The notes beneath the pieces are model-generated. The model saw only the letters and a program-made list of their open reading frames with translations. It did no database searches and was not told the DNA's origin. This document shows positions 17,542 to 26,214 of a DNA stretch of 64,000 bases, piece by piece; within the stretch, counting starts at the first letter, position 1; every line of letters begins with the position of its first letter. A program made the translations under genes and the position numbers. Origin of the DNA: an uncultured Fibrobacter sp. (GTDB lineage Bacteria > Fibrobacterota > Fibrobacteria > Fibrobacterales > Fibrobacteraceae); assembly GCA_934691725.1 (NCBI GenBank), contig CAKUTF010000002.1:1-64000 (forward strand), given 5' to 3'.

Positions 17542-18648
17542 TCAAAGAAAACTGGCCTTGATGCCGATAGCGAGCGTCCATTCTTCAAAAAGCGCTCCGA
17601 AATCGGGCATATTCCATTTTTGCATCGGGCTTTCGTCATATTCGTCGTCCGGATTCGCCGCATTGGACTTGTCGTGCAGCGGAAGCGAGAACGCGAGGAA
17701 TACCGGATAGTCCGAACGGGAAAATTCAAGTCCATAGACAAAAGCCATCGACCACGCCAGATGGTCCGGGTCCGGTCGCGGATCGTAAACGCCGACCTTT
17801 TCCGACGGAATCCAGGCGACACCGAGAGGCGCAGAGAACGTGACGCCGAAAGAATGGACAAAGTTTTCCTGTCCGCGATAAGCGTAGGCGATGCTCGCCG
17901 AAACGCTCGGCGGAGTAAAGCCTCCCAGATCGTTTTCGCCATACCACTTGAAATGGTATTCAAAGCGGTCGTCGCCCGATGTGTCGTAATCCTTGAAGTA
18001 GGAATCGTTGAACTCGTTTTCCCCGCCAAAGCGGATGTTGAACGGATGCGTATAGGTGAACGAATAGAGCCACATCCCGTTTTCCGTGTCGCGGGTGTAG
18101 TTCCATCCGAGGGCAGCCGAATAGACGCCCGAACCTTTCTGGAAACCCGTAGGGAGGAACTCCTGCGAAGCGTCCGTTCCCCGCTTGATGTCGTACTGCC
18201 CGGTCGGAATCGTAAGCGCAAGCGAAAGGTTCGCCGCTCCGCCGCTGCCGACGATTTGCGAAACGTCGATCGAAACGTCTCCGACACCTCCGGTCGTGCG
18301 GTCAAGAGGCGCCTGGTTCGTGCGATACTGGACCTCGCCGCGATGCGTCATGAAGGGGACCGAAATTCCGACAGAAGTCGTCCACAGCGGCTTAAAGGAA
18401 AAACGAGGCGTAAACGTAAACGCGGAATAGTTCTCGCCGACATTCATCTTGGTAAAGACTTCCGCTTCGACAAGCCCGCCGTTTACCCCTTGCCCAATCC
18501 ACTTGATTCCGTCCGAAGTTCCGCCGCCTCCGCCGCCCGCACCGCAACCGCCGATCGATTGCCACGGAGTCTCTGGCGCGTTCGGGACAAGCAGGGAAAG
18601 GGAAAGTCCGAGGGCCGAAGCCATTACGATGGATAAAGCTTTTTTCAC
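17542..18648 (-). CDS. Outer-membrane beta-barrel protein
   Basis: 368 aa from the GTG at 18648, which has AGGAG upstream and is followed by a signal peptide (KKALSIVMASALGLSLSLL). After a glycine-rich patch the protein is built of alternating hydrophobic beta-strands ending in aromatic residues, and it ends in KASFL, a C-terminal Phe/hydrophobic pattern expected for barrel insertion by BAM. No channel family is recognisable. It starts 11 nt after the upstream lipoprotein stop and is the last gene of the ddl operon. Confidence 0.75.
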   Translation of the reverse strand: MKKALSIVMASALGLSLSLLVPNAPETPWQSIGGCGAGGGGGGTSDGIKWIGQGVNGGLVEAEVFTKMNVGENYSAFTFTPRFSFKPLWTTSVGISVPFMTHRGEVQYRTNQAPLDRTTGGVGDVSIDVSQIVGSGGAANLSLALTIPTGQYDIKRGTDASQEFLPTGFQKGSGVYSAALGWNYTRDTENGMWLYSFTYTHPFNIRFGGENEFNDSYFKDYDTSGDDRFEYHFKWYGENDLGGFTPPSVSASIAYAYRGQENFVHSFGVTFSAPLGVAWIPSEKVGVYDPRPDPDHLAWSMAFVYGLEFSRSDYPVFLAFSLPLHDKSNAANPDDEYDESPMQKWNMPDFGALFEEWTLAIGIKASFL

Positions 18649-18659
18649 CGGGCGTCTCC

Positions 18660-19817
18660 TCAGGGAATATAGAGCAAGTAGCCGTTGTTCGTACCGGTCG
18701 AAACGAAATGCCCGCTCGGAGAACGGCCTCCGATCAGCGGAACCGGAGCGACTTCCCGGACGTTCCCGATCCATTCGACAGAGATGTCGCTCGGAGCGGA
18801 TGCGTTCACGGAGACTTCGCGCATCGCCGTCCTGCCGACCGAAACGTTCCACGTCGATTCTTTAAGCAAATCGCTCTTGTTCAAATAAGAATTTCCGGCA
18901 GCGAATTCCGCCCAGACGACAAACAGGCGACCGTCAAAACGCCACCAGTGCGGAAAGACCGGATTCGAAATCATCCCGCCGGACTTTTCCATTTCAACCG
19001 GTTTCGATTCGGGAGAAAGTTCCTGCAAATAGGAATTCCACGCATACGAAGAGTTCAGACGATGGTAGGCGACAAAATTTCCATCGGGCGAAATCAGCGG
19101 ATTTCCCAGTTCATCCCCCGCAATGGAATCGGGCTTAAAAAGCCTGGCAGGCTTTGCGCTTTTCGCATAATCCACATAGACAAGCCCCGAACCGTCCGAA
19201 TAGACAAGCTTTACCTCGTCCGTCCCGAAAAACATTTGCAGGGAATCCGTCGAATCGATTTCCGCCGTAGGAGCGCCCACCCACAAATGCGGGTCCGCAT
19301 ATTCCCCGACAGAGCTATCGACCAAAAAGAATGTCGCATTGTCCGAAAGGCGCGCCGCGAAAATCCCATATTCAAGTTCATCGCAACCCTTGGAACCTTT
19401 GGCGTTAAAGCCTCCCAGAGCGACGACAAAGCGCCCGTCCGCACTCCACTCGGGATCCTGGAATTCACATTCGACGCCGGGAACGGAATCGGTCATCAGA
19501 AACCAGAGGACCCTGCCCGCTGTATCGGAAACAGTCAGGCGATCATGTTCCCCGACCTTGCTAGTCGAAAAGCCTTTCGGCGCATCGCTTACGTTCAGCG
19601 TTCCCGAAAAATTCAGCCACAGCATCGACGCCGGGTAATTCTCCTCGTCCATCGTCACGGAAGGATTGCAAATCTGGTGCCCGCCGTTCACGTCAAAGAG
19701 CGTTCCAAAATCCGACCGGCTGCTCTCGCCTTTCGACGCGCTGTCCGCCTCGTAGCGTTCCGGACTATAGCAAGCGAAAAGGAGCGCCAGGGAAAAAAGC
19801 GGAATGATTTTTTTCAT
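18660..19817 (-). CDS. Lipoprotein with TolB-like beta-propeller character
   Basis: 385 aa. Signal peptide with lipobox LLFAC at residues 12-16 or so. Repeated blade-like elements (DPEWSADGRFVVALGG, NPLISPDGNFVAYHR, NPVFPHWWRFDGRLF) look like WD40/TolB-type propeller blades. It may belong to a Fibrobacter-restricted paralogous lipoprotein family; I am not sure. Its start overlaps the upstream DUF218-like gene stop (ATGA), and a barrel protein follows, so these envelope proteins may act together. Confidence 0.75.
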   Translation of the reverse strand: MKKIIPLFSLALLFACYSPERYEADSASKGESSRSDFGTLFDVNGGHQICNPSVTMDEENYPASMLWLNFSGTLNVSDAPKGFSTSKVGEHDRLTVSDTAGRVLWFLMTDSVPGVECEFQDPEWSADGRFVVALGGFNAKGSKGCDELEYGIFAARLSDNATFFLVDSSVGEYADPHLWVGAPTAEIDSTDSLQMFFGTDEVKLVYSDGSGLVYVDYAKSAKPARLFKPDSIAGDELGNPLISPDGNFVAYHRLNSSYAWNSYLQELSPESKPVEMEKSGGMISNPVFPHWWRFDGRLFVVWAEFAAGNSYLNKSDLLKESTWNVSVGRTAMREVSVNASAPSDISVEWIGNVREVAPVPLIGGRSPSGHFVSTGTNNGYLLYIP

Positions 19818-20683
19818 CGGAAATTTCCTGTCGTATCGGGCGACATTTCGCCCCGTTTTTCAATGGCGCGATCCTCGCGAACTTCTTTAACCACAGAATC
19901 CTGGAGCGCTATCGCATCCCGAATGGAAACGAGCTTTTCCGGCTTGACGTTTTCCCTTTTGAGAGGCTCCGAAGCAGAACGCCAAGGGACCGGTTCGCGG
20001 AACGGGCGCTTTGAAGTGTCCAGGGTATCTGCGAACCAAAGTTCCCATTTCGCATTGAAGATTGCCGCCCATTCGCGAAGCCAGCTTTTCCGGGATTCCC
20101 GTTCAAAGACCCAACTGCCCGCGTTGTAGCGCCAATTGTGCATATCCGCCGTCACGAAAACAGGATGTCCGCCAGCAAGCCTATTGAAGATGAAAGCAGC
20201 CCGACGCGTAGCCGGAGCGCCCGTGATGAGCAGGATCGTATCGTTTGCATGCGTCCGACGCTTCAACCAGGGAATCGTAGAAACCGCTTCTTCGAGCGTA
20301 CTCGGATCGTCGTGGCGAAAGACGAACAAACGCCCGGCATCGACACCGATACGTTCCAAATCCTCGGCATAAAAATCCGCATTGTTCCTGTCGCGGAAAA
20401 CCCGCCGCCCGAGCACCAGAAGCGAATCCGCCCGGCCTTCGCGCACCAGGTCAGCGGCAAAGTCCGAACGTTCCAAGTCCCCGCTCTGCCCATCCAGGAC
20501 AACAGCCCACGAAACATGTCCAAACGAATCGTCCCGGACAAGCCAACGCCCGCTATACGAAATCAGCAGATAAAAGGCGATGACGATAAATGCGACCAGA
20601 ACTCCGACTTTCGCTCGCGTCAAGAAGCGCTTCCGGTTCTTTTCCTTTCGAACGTCAGCGACTGGTTTAAAGATACGGCTCAT
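19814..20683 (-). CDS. YdcF/SanA-like DUF218 membrane protein
   Basis: 289 aa from the ATG at 20683 (a TTG at 20692 is the alternative). A cytoplasmic N-terminus is followed by one membrane segment (GVLVAFIVIAFYLLISY). The periplasmic domain has DUF218 hallmarks: AVVLDGQ, a run of strands ending in DSLLVLG, and an acidic-rich stretch before LLITGAPATRRAA. DUF218 proteins are linked to envelope integrity and vancomycin tolerance. It is coupled to the following lipoprotein gene by an ATGA overlap. Confidence 0.78.
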   Translation of the reverse strand: MSRIFKPVADVRKEKNRKRFLTRAKVGVLVAFIVIAFYLLISYSGRWLVRDDSFGHVSWAVVLDGQSGDLERSDFAADLVREGRADSLLVLGRRVFRDRNNADFYAEDLERIGVDAGRLFVFRHDDPSTLEEAVSTIPWLKRRTHANDTILLITGAPATRRAAFIFNRLAGGHPVFVTADMHNWRYNAGSWVFERESRKSWLREWAAIFNAKWELWFADTLDTSKRPFREPVPWRSASEPLKRENVKPEKLVSIRDAIALQDSVVKEVREDRAIEKRGEMSPDTTGNFR

Positions 20684-20713
20684 AGCGTCCAATATACATT
20701 ATCGTTTTTTCCG

Positions 20714-21175
20714 TCAGAGCGGACGCGACATCAGAACGGCGTTTTCGCCGTCTGCATAATAGGATTCCCGCATCCCGCACTTGTCAAACCCCAGCTTCCG
20801 GTAAAAGGCAATCGCAGGAGCATTGTCTTCACGGACTTCGAGATAGAAATTCCGGGCACCGGCATCCGCAAGCGCCTCTTCGCCTTCCGCAAAAAGCTCC
20901 GTTGCGATTCCCTTCCGATAGAACTCCGGGGCAGTCGAAATGGCGAGAAGTTCCGCCTCATCCGCCGCAAGGGAAAACACGGCATATCCGGCGATTTTCC
21001 AGTAGCCCGATTCGTCCGGAGCTTCGGCTACATACGCAAACGTGTACGTTTTCCGCAAAAGGCCCCGAAGCGTCTTTTCTTTCCAATTTTCAAAATGCGT
21101 CGCGTCCTGGATTTTCAAAACACGCTCTATATCTTTCTCGTCCATTTCACGGACAGTCATCGCAAATTCGGACAT
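20714..21175 (-). CDS. rimI: GNAT acetyltransferase, RimI-like
   Basis: 153 aa. GNAT fold with the acetyl-CoA loop APEFYRKGIATEL (Q/RxxGxG/A) and the ending LEVREDNAPAIAFYRKLGFDKCG, which is the RimI signature. RimI acetylates the N-terminus of ribosomal protein S18. Its start shares a base with the tsaB stop; the tsaB-rimI pairing is common in bacteria and supports the assignment. Confidence 0.88.
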   Translation of the reverse strand: MSEFAMTVREMDEKDIERVLKIQDATHFENWKEKTLRGLLRKTYTFAYVAEAPDESGYWKIAGYAVFSLAADEAELLAISTAPEFYRKGIATELFAEGEEALADAGARNFYLEVREDNAPAIAFYRKLGFDKCGMRESYYADGENAVLMSRPL

Positions 21176-21819
21176 CAGCGGAGAACTCCCATTGCGCCGC
21201 GGCGCTCATAATAAGACGGTTGGATGTAATTAGCCTTTTGCACAAGGCTCGGTTCCAGTTCGTCAAACAGGCGGACAAACGAAGCGATTTCGTTACCCTC
21301 CGAAACGAAGACGGAAAAATTCCCGGAAACGGAGAAATCCTTCCATTCGGGCACTTCGGAAACGCGGCGATCGACGACAAAGGAAACGATTTTTTCTTCC
21401 CGGAATTTTTGGAAGGCCTCTTCCGCCGAGACAAAAAATTCGCCGTCCTTTGTTCCCACATAAAAATAGCCGGTGCGCGCATACAGAACGACCGCGCAAT
21501 TTTCATCCGGAGAAAGCGTGCGGAGCGCCCGGAGCGTCGAAACGCCGAACAGGGAACGCCTTCCCGAAAAGCAAAGCCCTTCGCAAAAGGCTATTCCCGT
21601 GCGAAGCCCCGTAAACGAACCAGGACCGAGAGCGACCAGAACCCGCCGAATGTCCCCGAGCGAGACGCAAGCCCGCTCCAAGGATCGATCCAACGCCTGT
21701 CCGAGATTTTCCCCGCGGGTTTCCGGTTCAAAAAATTCATCCAGAGGGACGCCCGACCGATAAATGCCGAGCGAGATTCCCTGCCGGGACGTATCCAAGA
21801 CCAGATCCAGATGTTCCAT
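21175..21819 (-). CDS. tsaB: tRNA threonylcarbamoyladenosine protein TsaB
   Basis: 214 aa. Non-catalytic partner of TsaD in t6A37 tRNA modification. The ASKHA-fold start LDLVLDTSRQGISLGIY and the family motif VALGPGSFTGLRTGIAF are clear. It sits between ddl (1 nt away) and rimI, a common arrangement. Confidence 0.92.
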   Translation of the reverse strand: MEHLDLVLDTSRQGISLGIYRSGVPLDEFFEPETRGENLGQALDRSLERACVSLGDIRRVLVALGPGSFTGLRTGIAFCEGLCFSGRRSLFGVSTLRALRTLSPDENCAVVLYARTGYFYVGTKDGEFFVSAEEAFQKFREEKIVSFVVDRRVSEVPEWKDFSVSGNFSVFVSEGNEIASFVRLFDELEPSLVQKANYIQPSYYERRGAMGVLR

Positions 21820-21820
21820 A

Positions 21821-22858
21821 CTAGCGCTTGATTTGAAGGCTCGTTTCGATGATTTTGTCTATCAGACGGGAATAGTCGATGCCGATGGCAAGAGCCTCTG
21901 CCGGGAGAATGGATGAAGGCGTCATTCCCGGGAGCGTATTCGTCTCCAAAGCCCAGAGGTTACCGTCCGCATCGACCCGAACGTCCGTACGGCTGTATCC
22001 TGCGCCGCCGATTGCAAAGTGCGCCTTTTTCGCCAACGCCTGGACGCGGCTTGTAAGTTCATCCGGAAATTCCGCCGGAGTCACTTCCCGACATTCGCCA
22101 TTATATTTCGCCTCGTAATCGAAATATTCCCGCGTCGTCATGCGCATCTCTGTCGGCGGGAGCGGCTTTTCGAGTCCTTCCATATAACCGCAGCTCGCTT
22201 CTTGTCCCTTGATGAATTTTTCGCAGAGAAGCCGCGGAGAATTCGAGAACAGGTCGTTTACAATCCGACCCGCTTCGTCTAAATCTTTTGCGATTCCCAT
22301 GCCGATGCTCGAACCGCCGACAGGATCCTTGATGACCAGAGGAAATCCCAGCGCATCCGCCGCCTCGACCAGCTTGTCGCCCGAGAAGTCGTTTCGGAAA
22401 AGCACGCGATACGGAGGTGTGGAAATTCCAGCAGCCGAATAAGCCGCCTTGCAAAGGACCTTGTCCATCGCGAGCGCACTTGCAAGAAGTCCGCAGCCGG
22501 TGTAAGGGATGTTCCAGTTTTCAAGAAGAGCCTGGACATGCCCGTCTTCGCCCCACTTACCGTGCAACGCGAGGAAAGCGATATCGGCACTAGGCAATTC
22601 CGCAAGCGACGGATTCTTTTCCTTCCGCGCACAGGGACCTTCGAGGGAATAGAAGTAGTTTTCCGAAAAATTGTTCTTTTGGTATGGGGAAAGTTCGCGA
22701 GACGACCAGATCCACGTACCGTCCTTTTGAATCAGAACCGGATGAACATTGTACTTGGATTCATCCATCGCCCGAACGACGCCCGTTCCGCTCGAAACCG
22801 AGACATCGTGTTCCGTAGAATAGCCACCCATAAGAACCAAAATGCGCAAACGCGACAT
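21821..22858 (-). CDS. ddl: D-alanine--D-alanine ligase
   Basis: 345 aa. ATP-grasp ligase making D-Ala-D-Ala for peptidoglycan. Motifs: VLMGGYSTEHDVSVSSG at the N-terminus, FLALHGKWGEDGHVQALLE, PLVIKDPVGGSSIGMGI (ATP-binding lysine loop), and the C-terminal LETNTLPGMTPSS (metal ligands). AAGGTG precedes the ATG. It heads a leftward operon with tsaB, rimI and three envelope genes. The tsaB/rimI/ddl grouping is housekeeping; the downstream envelope genes are lineage-specific. Confidence 0.95.
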   Translation of the reverse strand: MSRLRILVLMGGYSTEHDVSVSSGTGVVRAMDESKYNVHPVLIQKDGTWIWSSRELSPYQKNNFSENYFYSLEGPCARKEKNPSLAELPSADIAFLALHGKWGEDGHVQALLENWNIPYTGCGLLASALAMDKVLCKAAYSAAGISTPPYRVLFRNDFSGDKLVEAADALGFPLVIKDPVGGSSIGMGIAKDLDEAGRIVNDLFSNSPRLLCEKFIKGQEASCGYMEGLEKPLPPTEMRMTTREYFDYEAKYNGECREVTPAEFPDELTSRVQALAKKAHFAIGGAGYSRTDVRVDADGNLWALETNTLPGMTPSSILPAEALAIGIDYSRLIDKIIETSLQIKR

Positions 22859-22889
22859 AGCACCTTCTTGTCAAAAATTCCTCGGTAAA

Positions 22890-23346
22890 GTTAGAAAATC
22901 AGGAATCAGAGCTCAATGAGAATTTAGGAATGAGGTGTCAGTAATTGACTGTTAAGCGAGCGGCTCTCAAAAATAAGGGATTAGGGAACAGTTATCGGAG
23001 CGTGTTCAGAACTTAGAGCTTAGTGCTGAGAACTTAGATTTGCAGACATCTATGTTCTTGTATCTTAAAAGTTTGACGTCTGCGGTTCTAAGCGCTAAGT
23101 TCTCTCAACTAAGTTCTGAATATCTCGACAAGCTCGCTAGCCTGTCAAGTTCCATTCCTTAACGGGGATTCCCCGGTCAAGCCGGGGAATGACATTATAC
23201 CGTGTTCCTCGTACCGTTTCCCTAAGCTTAGACGTTCGCAGACCAATTTCTCATTGCTAATTGCTAATTCCTCATTCCCTTAGACGTTTGCCGACCAATT
23301 CCTCATTACTCATTCCTAATTTCTCATTCTTTTAGATGTCTGCGGA
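22890..23346. repeat. Heptamer-type intergenic array B between ddl and cpoB
   Basis: No gene seen in this spacer. It holds the block TTGACTGTTAAGCGAGC (22945-22961), a run of five AG-led heptamers (23008-23042), and further right the same kind of words on the opposite strand (CT-led, about 23096-23118). A 24-bp stretch (23124-23147) is shared exactly with array D, followed by a hairpin. Four copies of a TAGACGTCTGCGG-like block start at 23083, 23229, 23281 and 23333; between them are CT(C/A)ATTN heptamers. The last copy ends 1 nt before the cpoB stop codon. Confidence 0.85.
23164..23195. repeat. Hairpin repeat, copy 1 (REP-like)
   Basis: Stem CCCCGG (23171-23176), loop TCAAG, stem CCGGGG (23182-23187), inside GGGGATT...AATGACAT. 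A second copy with a compensated stem is at 62130-62154. It could also terminate transcription weakly, but no T-tract follows on either strand. Confidence 0.75.
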
Positions 23347-24240
23347 CTAATCCCTAGTCCCTAAAGAATCCGTCTGCATTTCGGAAGATCCGGGCGCAGC
23401 CGAAGAATCCGGAACGGGCGCCGGATGCGGAGGAACAACGGTTTCCCCATTCAAGACCCTTTCCAGAATCTCTGCAGCCTGCAAGAACTCGTTCGAATCC
23501 GAGCAGCTTTTCGTTCCCAGAATTTTTTGCAGATACTGTTTCTGGAGTGGAACATCGCCATCCGTCGCCGCAATGCCGGAAAGCTTGAAAAGAGAAGCGC
23601 AAGCCTTCGGCGCATCCGGAAACTGTTTGACAACACGACCGAACACGATTTTCGCCTTGTCCTTCTGGTCTGCGTCCGAAAGGCAAACGCCCATCCAGTA
23701 AAGCGCATCGCTAGCCATGTTTCCCGCCTTCGTCTCTTCATAAATTTGCTTGAATTCCGAATAGGCAAGCTTGATTTCCCCGCGGTGGTAATCTGCACGG
23801 GCCGTGTTGAACAGGGAATCGAGCATCTGCAATTTTTCCGTAGAAATCGTAGCGCTGTCGGCAGGGGGAGCGACCGCCTGTCCGTTCACGACGACCTTTT
23901 TTGAAAGGATCTTGTCCGACTTTCCAAGCAAGAGGTCTAGCCTGTACAGCAGCTCTTCGTGATGGCTATCGGCACGGTCGCCCATATCCGCCACCTTGGA
24001 AGAAAGCATCGCGAGTTCCACTTTCATCCGCTTTTGGACAAGTCCAAGGGAATCGACAATTTGCGTCAGGGAATCAAGCTTTTTCTGGTACGCTTCCGCC
24101 GAGGCGACCATTTCCTTCTTGACATCGACCTTGACATCTTCGCCAACCGCTTTCATTTCCTTGGTGCGGAGAACGGTGATGCTCGAACAGGACGTAAGCG
24201 CAAACGCAAAGAAAAGCGTTCCAAAAACAAGTCGTTTCAT
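23347..24240 (-). CDS. cpoB: Tol-Pal accessory lipoprotein, CpoB/YbgF-like
   Basis: 297 aa from the ATG at 24240 (AAAGG upstream); the frame continues further up but is not signal-like. Lipobox-like ALTSC around residue 15. A coiled-coil region (about 35-110, with heptads such as LDSLTQIVDSLGLVQKRM) precedes TPR-like repeats (YHRGEIKLAYSEFKQIYEE, ALYWMGVCLSDADQKDKA). CpoB links Tol energy to peptidoglycan synthesis at division. In E. coli it is a soluble periplasmic protein; here it appears lipidated. Last gene of tolQ-tolR-tolA-tolB-pal-cpoB. Its TAG stop is formed by array sequence. Confidence 0.82.
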   Translation of the reverse strand: MKRLVFGTLFFAFALTSCSSITVLRTKEMKAVGEDVKVDVKKEMVASAEAYQKKLDSLTQIVDSLGLVQKRMKVELAMLSSKVADMGDRADSHHEELLYRLDLLLGKSDKILSKKVVVNGQAVAPPADSATISTEKLQMLDSLFNTARADYHRGEIKLAYSEFKQIYEETKAGNMASDALYWMGVCLSDADQKDKAKIVFGRVVKQFPDAPKACASLFKLSGIAATDGDVPLQKQYLQKILGTKSCSDSNEFLQAAEILERVLNGETVVPPHPAPVPDSSAAPGSSEMQTDSLGTRD

Positions 24241-24283
24241 AGAAACCTTTTGCCAGGCCGAAAAAATTCCGACCCGATTTTCC

Positions 24284-24871
24284 TTACTTTTTGATGTTGA
24301 CCTTGAAATTCGCCCGGCGGTTCTGCGCATAGGCTTCTTCCGATTCCCCGGCGACCTTCGGCTTTTCCTTGCCGAAGCTGACCGTTTCCATGCGGTCTCC
24401 GCCGACTCCATAAGCCGACAGGAATTCCTTCACTTTCATCGCGCGCTTGCTGCCGAGCGTCATATTGTAATCCTCGGTGCCGCGGGCATCCGTATGGCCT
24501 TCGACGACGATGACGAAACGCGGTTCCTTGAGAAGGATGTCACCGACCTGCGTAAGAACCTCCTTGGCCTTTTCGGTCAATTCGGACCGGTCGAAATCAA
24601 AATAGACGTCATCGGACATCAGCTGGTTTATCATCTTCTCGACACGGGCGCGTTCCGCTTCCAAACGTTCCGCTTCAAGACGCTCCGATTCGATCCGAGC
24701 GCGTTCGAGCGAATCCGCTTTCGCCTTGGCCAGTTCCGCAGAATCCGGCGCGGGCTGGGCGGCAACAGGTTCTTCCTTGACAACCGGGTTTACGGGCGGC
24801 TTTTTCTTGGAGCAGGCGACCGTCGAAAGGGCCGCGAGTGAAGCCATAGAAATCAAAAGGAGCTTTTTCAT
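24284..24871 (-). CDS. pal: Peptidoglycan-associated lipoprotein Pal
   Basis: 195 aa from the ATG at 24871, which has AAGGA 8 nt upstream; an ATG at 24880 is less well spaced. Lipobox STVAC around residue 17. A helical Glu/Arg/Ala-rich stretch (about 45-85) leads to an OmpA-like domain with the peptidoglycan-binding core VVEGHTDARGTEDYNMTLG. It anchors the outer membrane to peptidoglycan and binds TolB, whose gene stops 2 nt before this start. Confidence 0.93.
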   Translation of the reverse strand: MKKLLLISMASLAALSTVACSKKKPPVNPVVKEEPVAAQPAPDSAELAKAKADSLERARIESERLEAERLEAERARVEKMINQLMSDDVYFDFDRSELTEKAKEVLTQVGDILLKEPRFVIVVEGHTDARGTEDYNMTLGSKRAMKVKEFLSAYGVGGDRMETVSFGKEKPKVAGESEEAYAQNRRANFKVNIKK

Positions 24872-24873
24872 GG

Positions 24874-26175
24874 TTACCATCCTTGCGTTTGTTGATAATT
24901 TTGTTTTTGACGTTCCGGAGAATACCAGGACCACGTGGGCGACGTATTGTCCCCGCTGTTTGTAATGCGCGTCACGCCGGAACCGTCTTTCCGCATCATG
25001 TAAATCTGGTGCGAACCGGAACGGTCGCTCGAAAAGGCAATGAGCATTCCGTCCGGAGACCATGTCGGGTGTTCGTTGTTTCCCGCGTTGCTTGTGAGCT
25101 GCACGATATCCGAACCGTCGATTGCGCATGTATAGATATTCATCTTGCCGTTATCCATCGACGTATAGACGATACGGTCACCCGCCGGAGACCAGGAAGC
25201 GCGTTCGTTGTAGTTTCCCATAAAGGTGACGCGACGGACATCGCTTGCATCCTTTCCCATCACATAGATCTGCGGTTGCCCGCCCCGATCGCTCGTGTAG
25301 AGAATTTCCGAGCCAAAAGGACTCCAGGCGGGGCTAACCTGGGACGCGCGACCGAACAGGAGCTTTTGGCTTTTCCCCGTCTTCGGGTCGCCGAGGTAGA
25401 GCGTCGTCCGGTTTTCGTGAATCGAAGCGAACAGAAGCTCTCCCGTCTTCGGATTTACCGCCGGGCTAAAGGTTTGTGACTTGTCCGGAAAAAGCCGACG
25501 CTCCCGACTCGAATAAAGTTCCCGTTCAAAAAGCTGTGCCTTGCCGTTTCGGAAGCTCACATAGACAATCGCCTCGTTGTCCTTTGTCCACGCGGGCATC
25601 GTGTTGATTGTCGTATCGTGCGTCAGCTGGCGACGGTTATAGCCATCGTAATCCGCGACGACGATCTGTTTTTTTCCGTCGATCTTTGACACCCAGGCGA
25701 TTTGCGTCGAAGCAACCCCGTATTCCCCCCAGAGCTGTTTCACGACCTTATCGACAAAATCGTGCAGCGCCCGTCGAATGTCCTTCTGGAGCACGGTGTA
25801 GGATTCCCCGAGAAGAAGGTCCTTTGTCTGCGTCGCATAGAGATAGCACGAAAGCTTCACGTTCGGCCCGGGAACGTCTTCGAGTTTTCCCGTCACGTAG
25901 AACTTCGCTCCCGCACGCACAAACGTCACCATCTTGAACTTCGGGCTTTCCACCACGGAAAAGCGCCCGGAAAGTTCGAAATCCCGCTTGACTATTTCCT
26001 CGGGTCTCGCCGAAAGCGCCTCGAACTTTTCCGTCTGTTCGAAAGGAACAAGCCCGATAGGCATCGTGTTTTCGACAGCGATTCCCACATCGACAGAGAT
26101 CGTATCGATGACGGCAAAGGCTCCGGTAAAGGCGGCAAAAAAAATCAGGACAAAAGAACGGAATCGAAATTTCAT
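24874..26175 (-). CDS. tolB: Tol-Pal system beta-propeller protein TolB
   Basis: 433 aa from the ATG at 26175, followed by a signal peptide (RSFVLIFFAAFTGAFA); a TTG at 26205 would add ten residues. The N-terminal TolB domain includes FRVVESPKF-like strands. The C-terminal six-bladed propeller has repeated SPAWSPFGSEILYTSDRGG and HPTWSPDGMLIAFSSDRSG elements. Periplasmic, binds Pal and TolA. Gene order confirms the assignment. Confidence 0.94.
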   Translation of the reverse strand: MKFRFRSFVLIFFAAFTGAFAVIDTISVDVGIAVENTMPIGLVPFEQTEKFEALSARPEEIVKRDFELSGRFSVVESPKFKMVTFVRAGAKFYVTGKLEDVPGPNVKLSCYLYATQTKDLLLGESYTVLQKDIRRALHDFVDKVVKQLWGEYGVASTQIAWVSKIDGKKQIVVADYDGYNRRQLTHDTTINTMPAWTKDNEAIVYVSFRNGKAQLFERELYSSRERRLFPDKSQTFSPAVNPKTGELLFASIHENRTTLYLGDPKTGKSQKLLFGRASQVSPAWSPFGSEILYTSDRGGQPQIYVMGKDASDVRRVTFMGNYNERASWSPAGDRIVYTSMDNGKMNIYTCAIDGSDIVQLTSNAGNNEHPTWSPDGMLIAFSSDRSGSHQIYMMRKDGSGVTRITNSGDNTSPTWSWYSPERQKQNYQQTQGW

Positions 26176-26214
26176 CACCACAATAATACAAAGTTTTGCT
26201 TTCAAGGCAAAACT

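Noticed and set aside
17620..18636. Plus-strand frame of 338 codons
   Set aside because: Arg-rich shadow of the outer-membrane barrel gene.
23164..23195. Hairpin as terminator of cpoB or ddl transcripts
   Set aside because: No T-run follows on either strand; it is better explained as a dispersed repeat.
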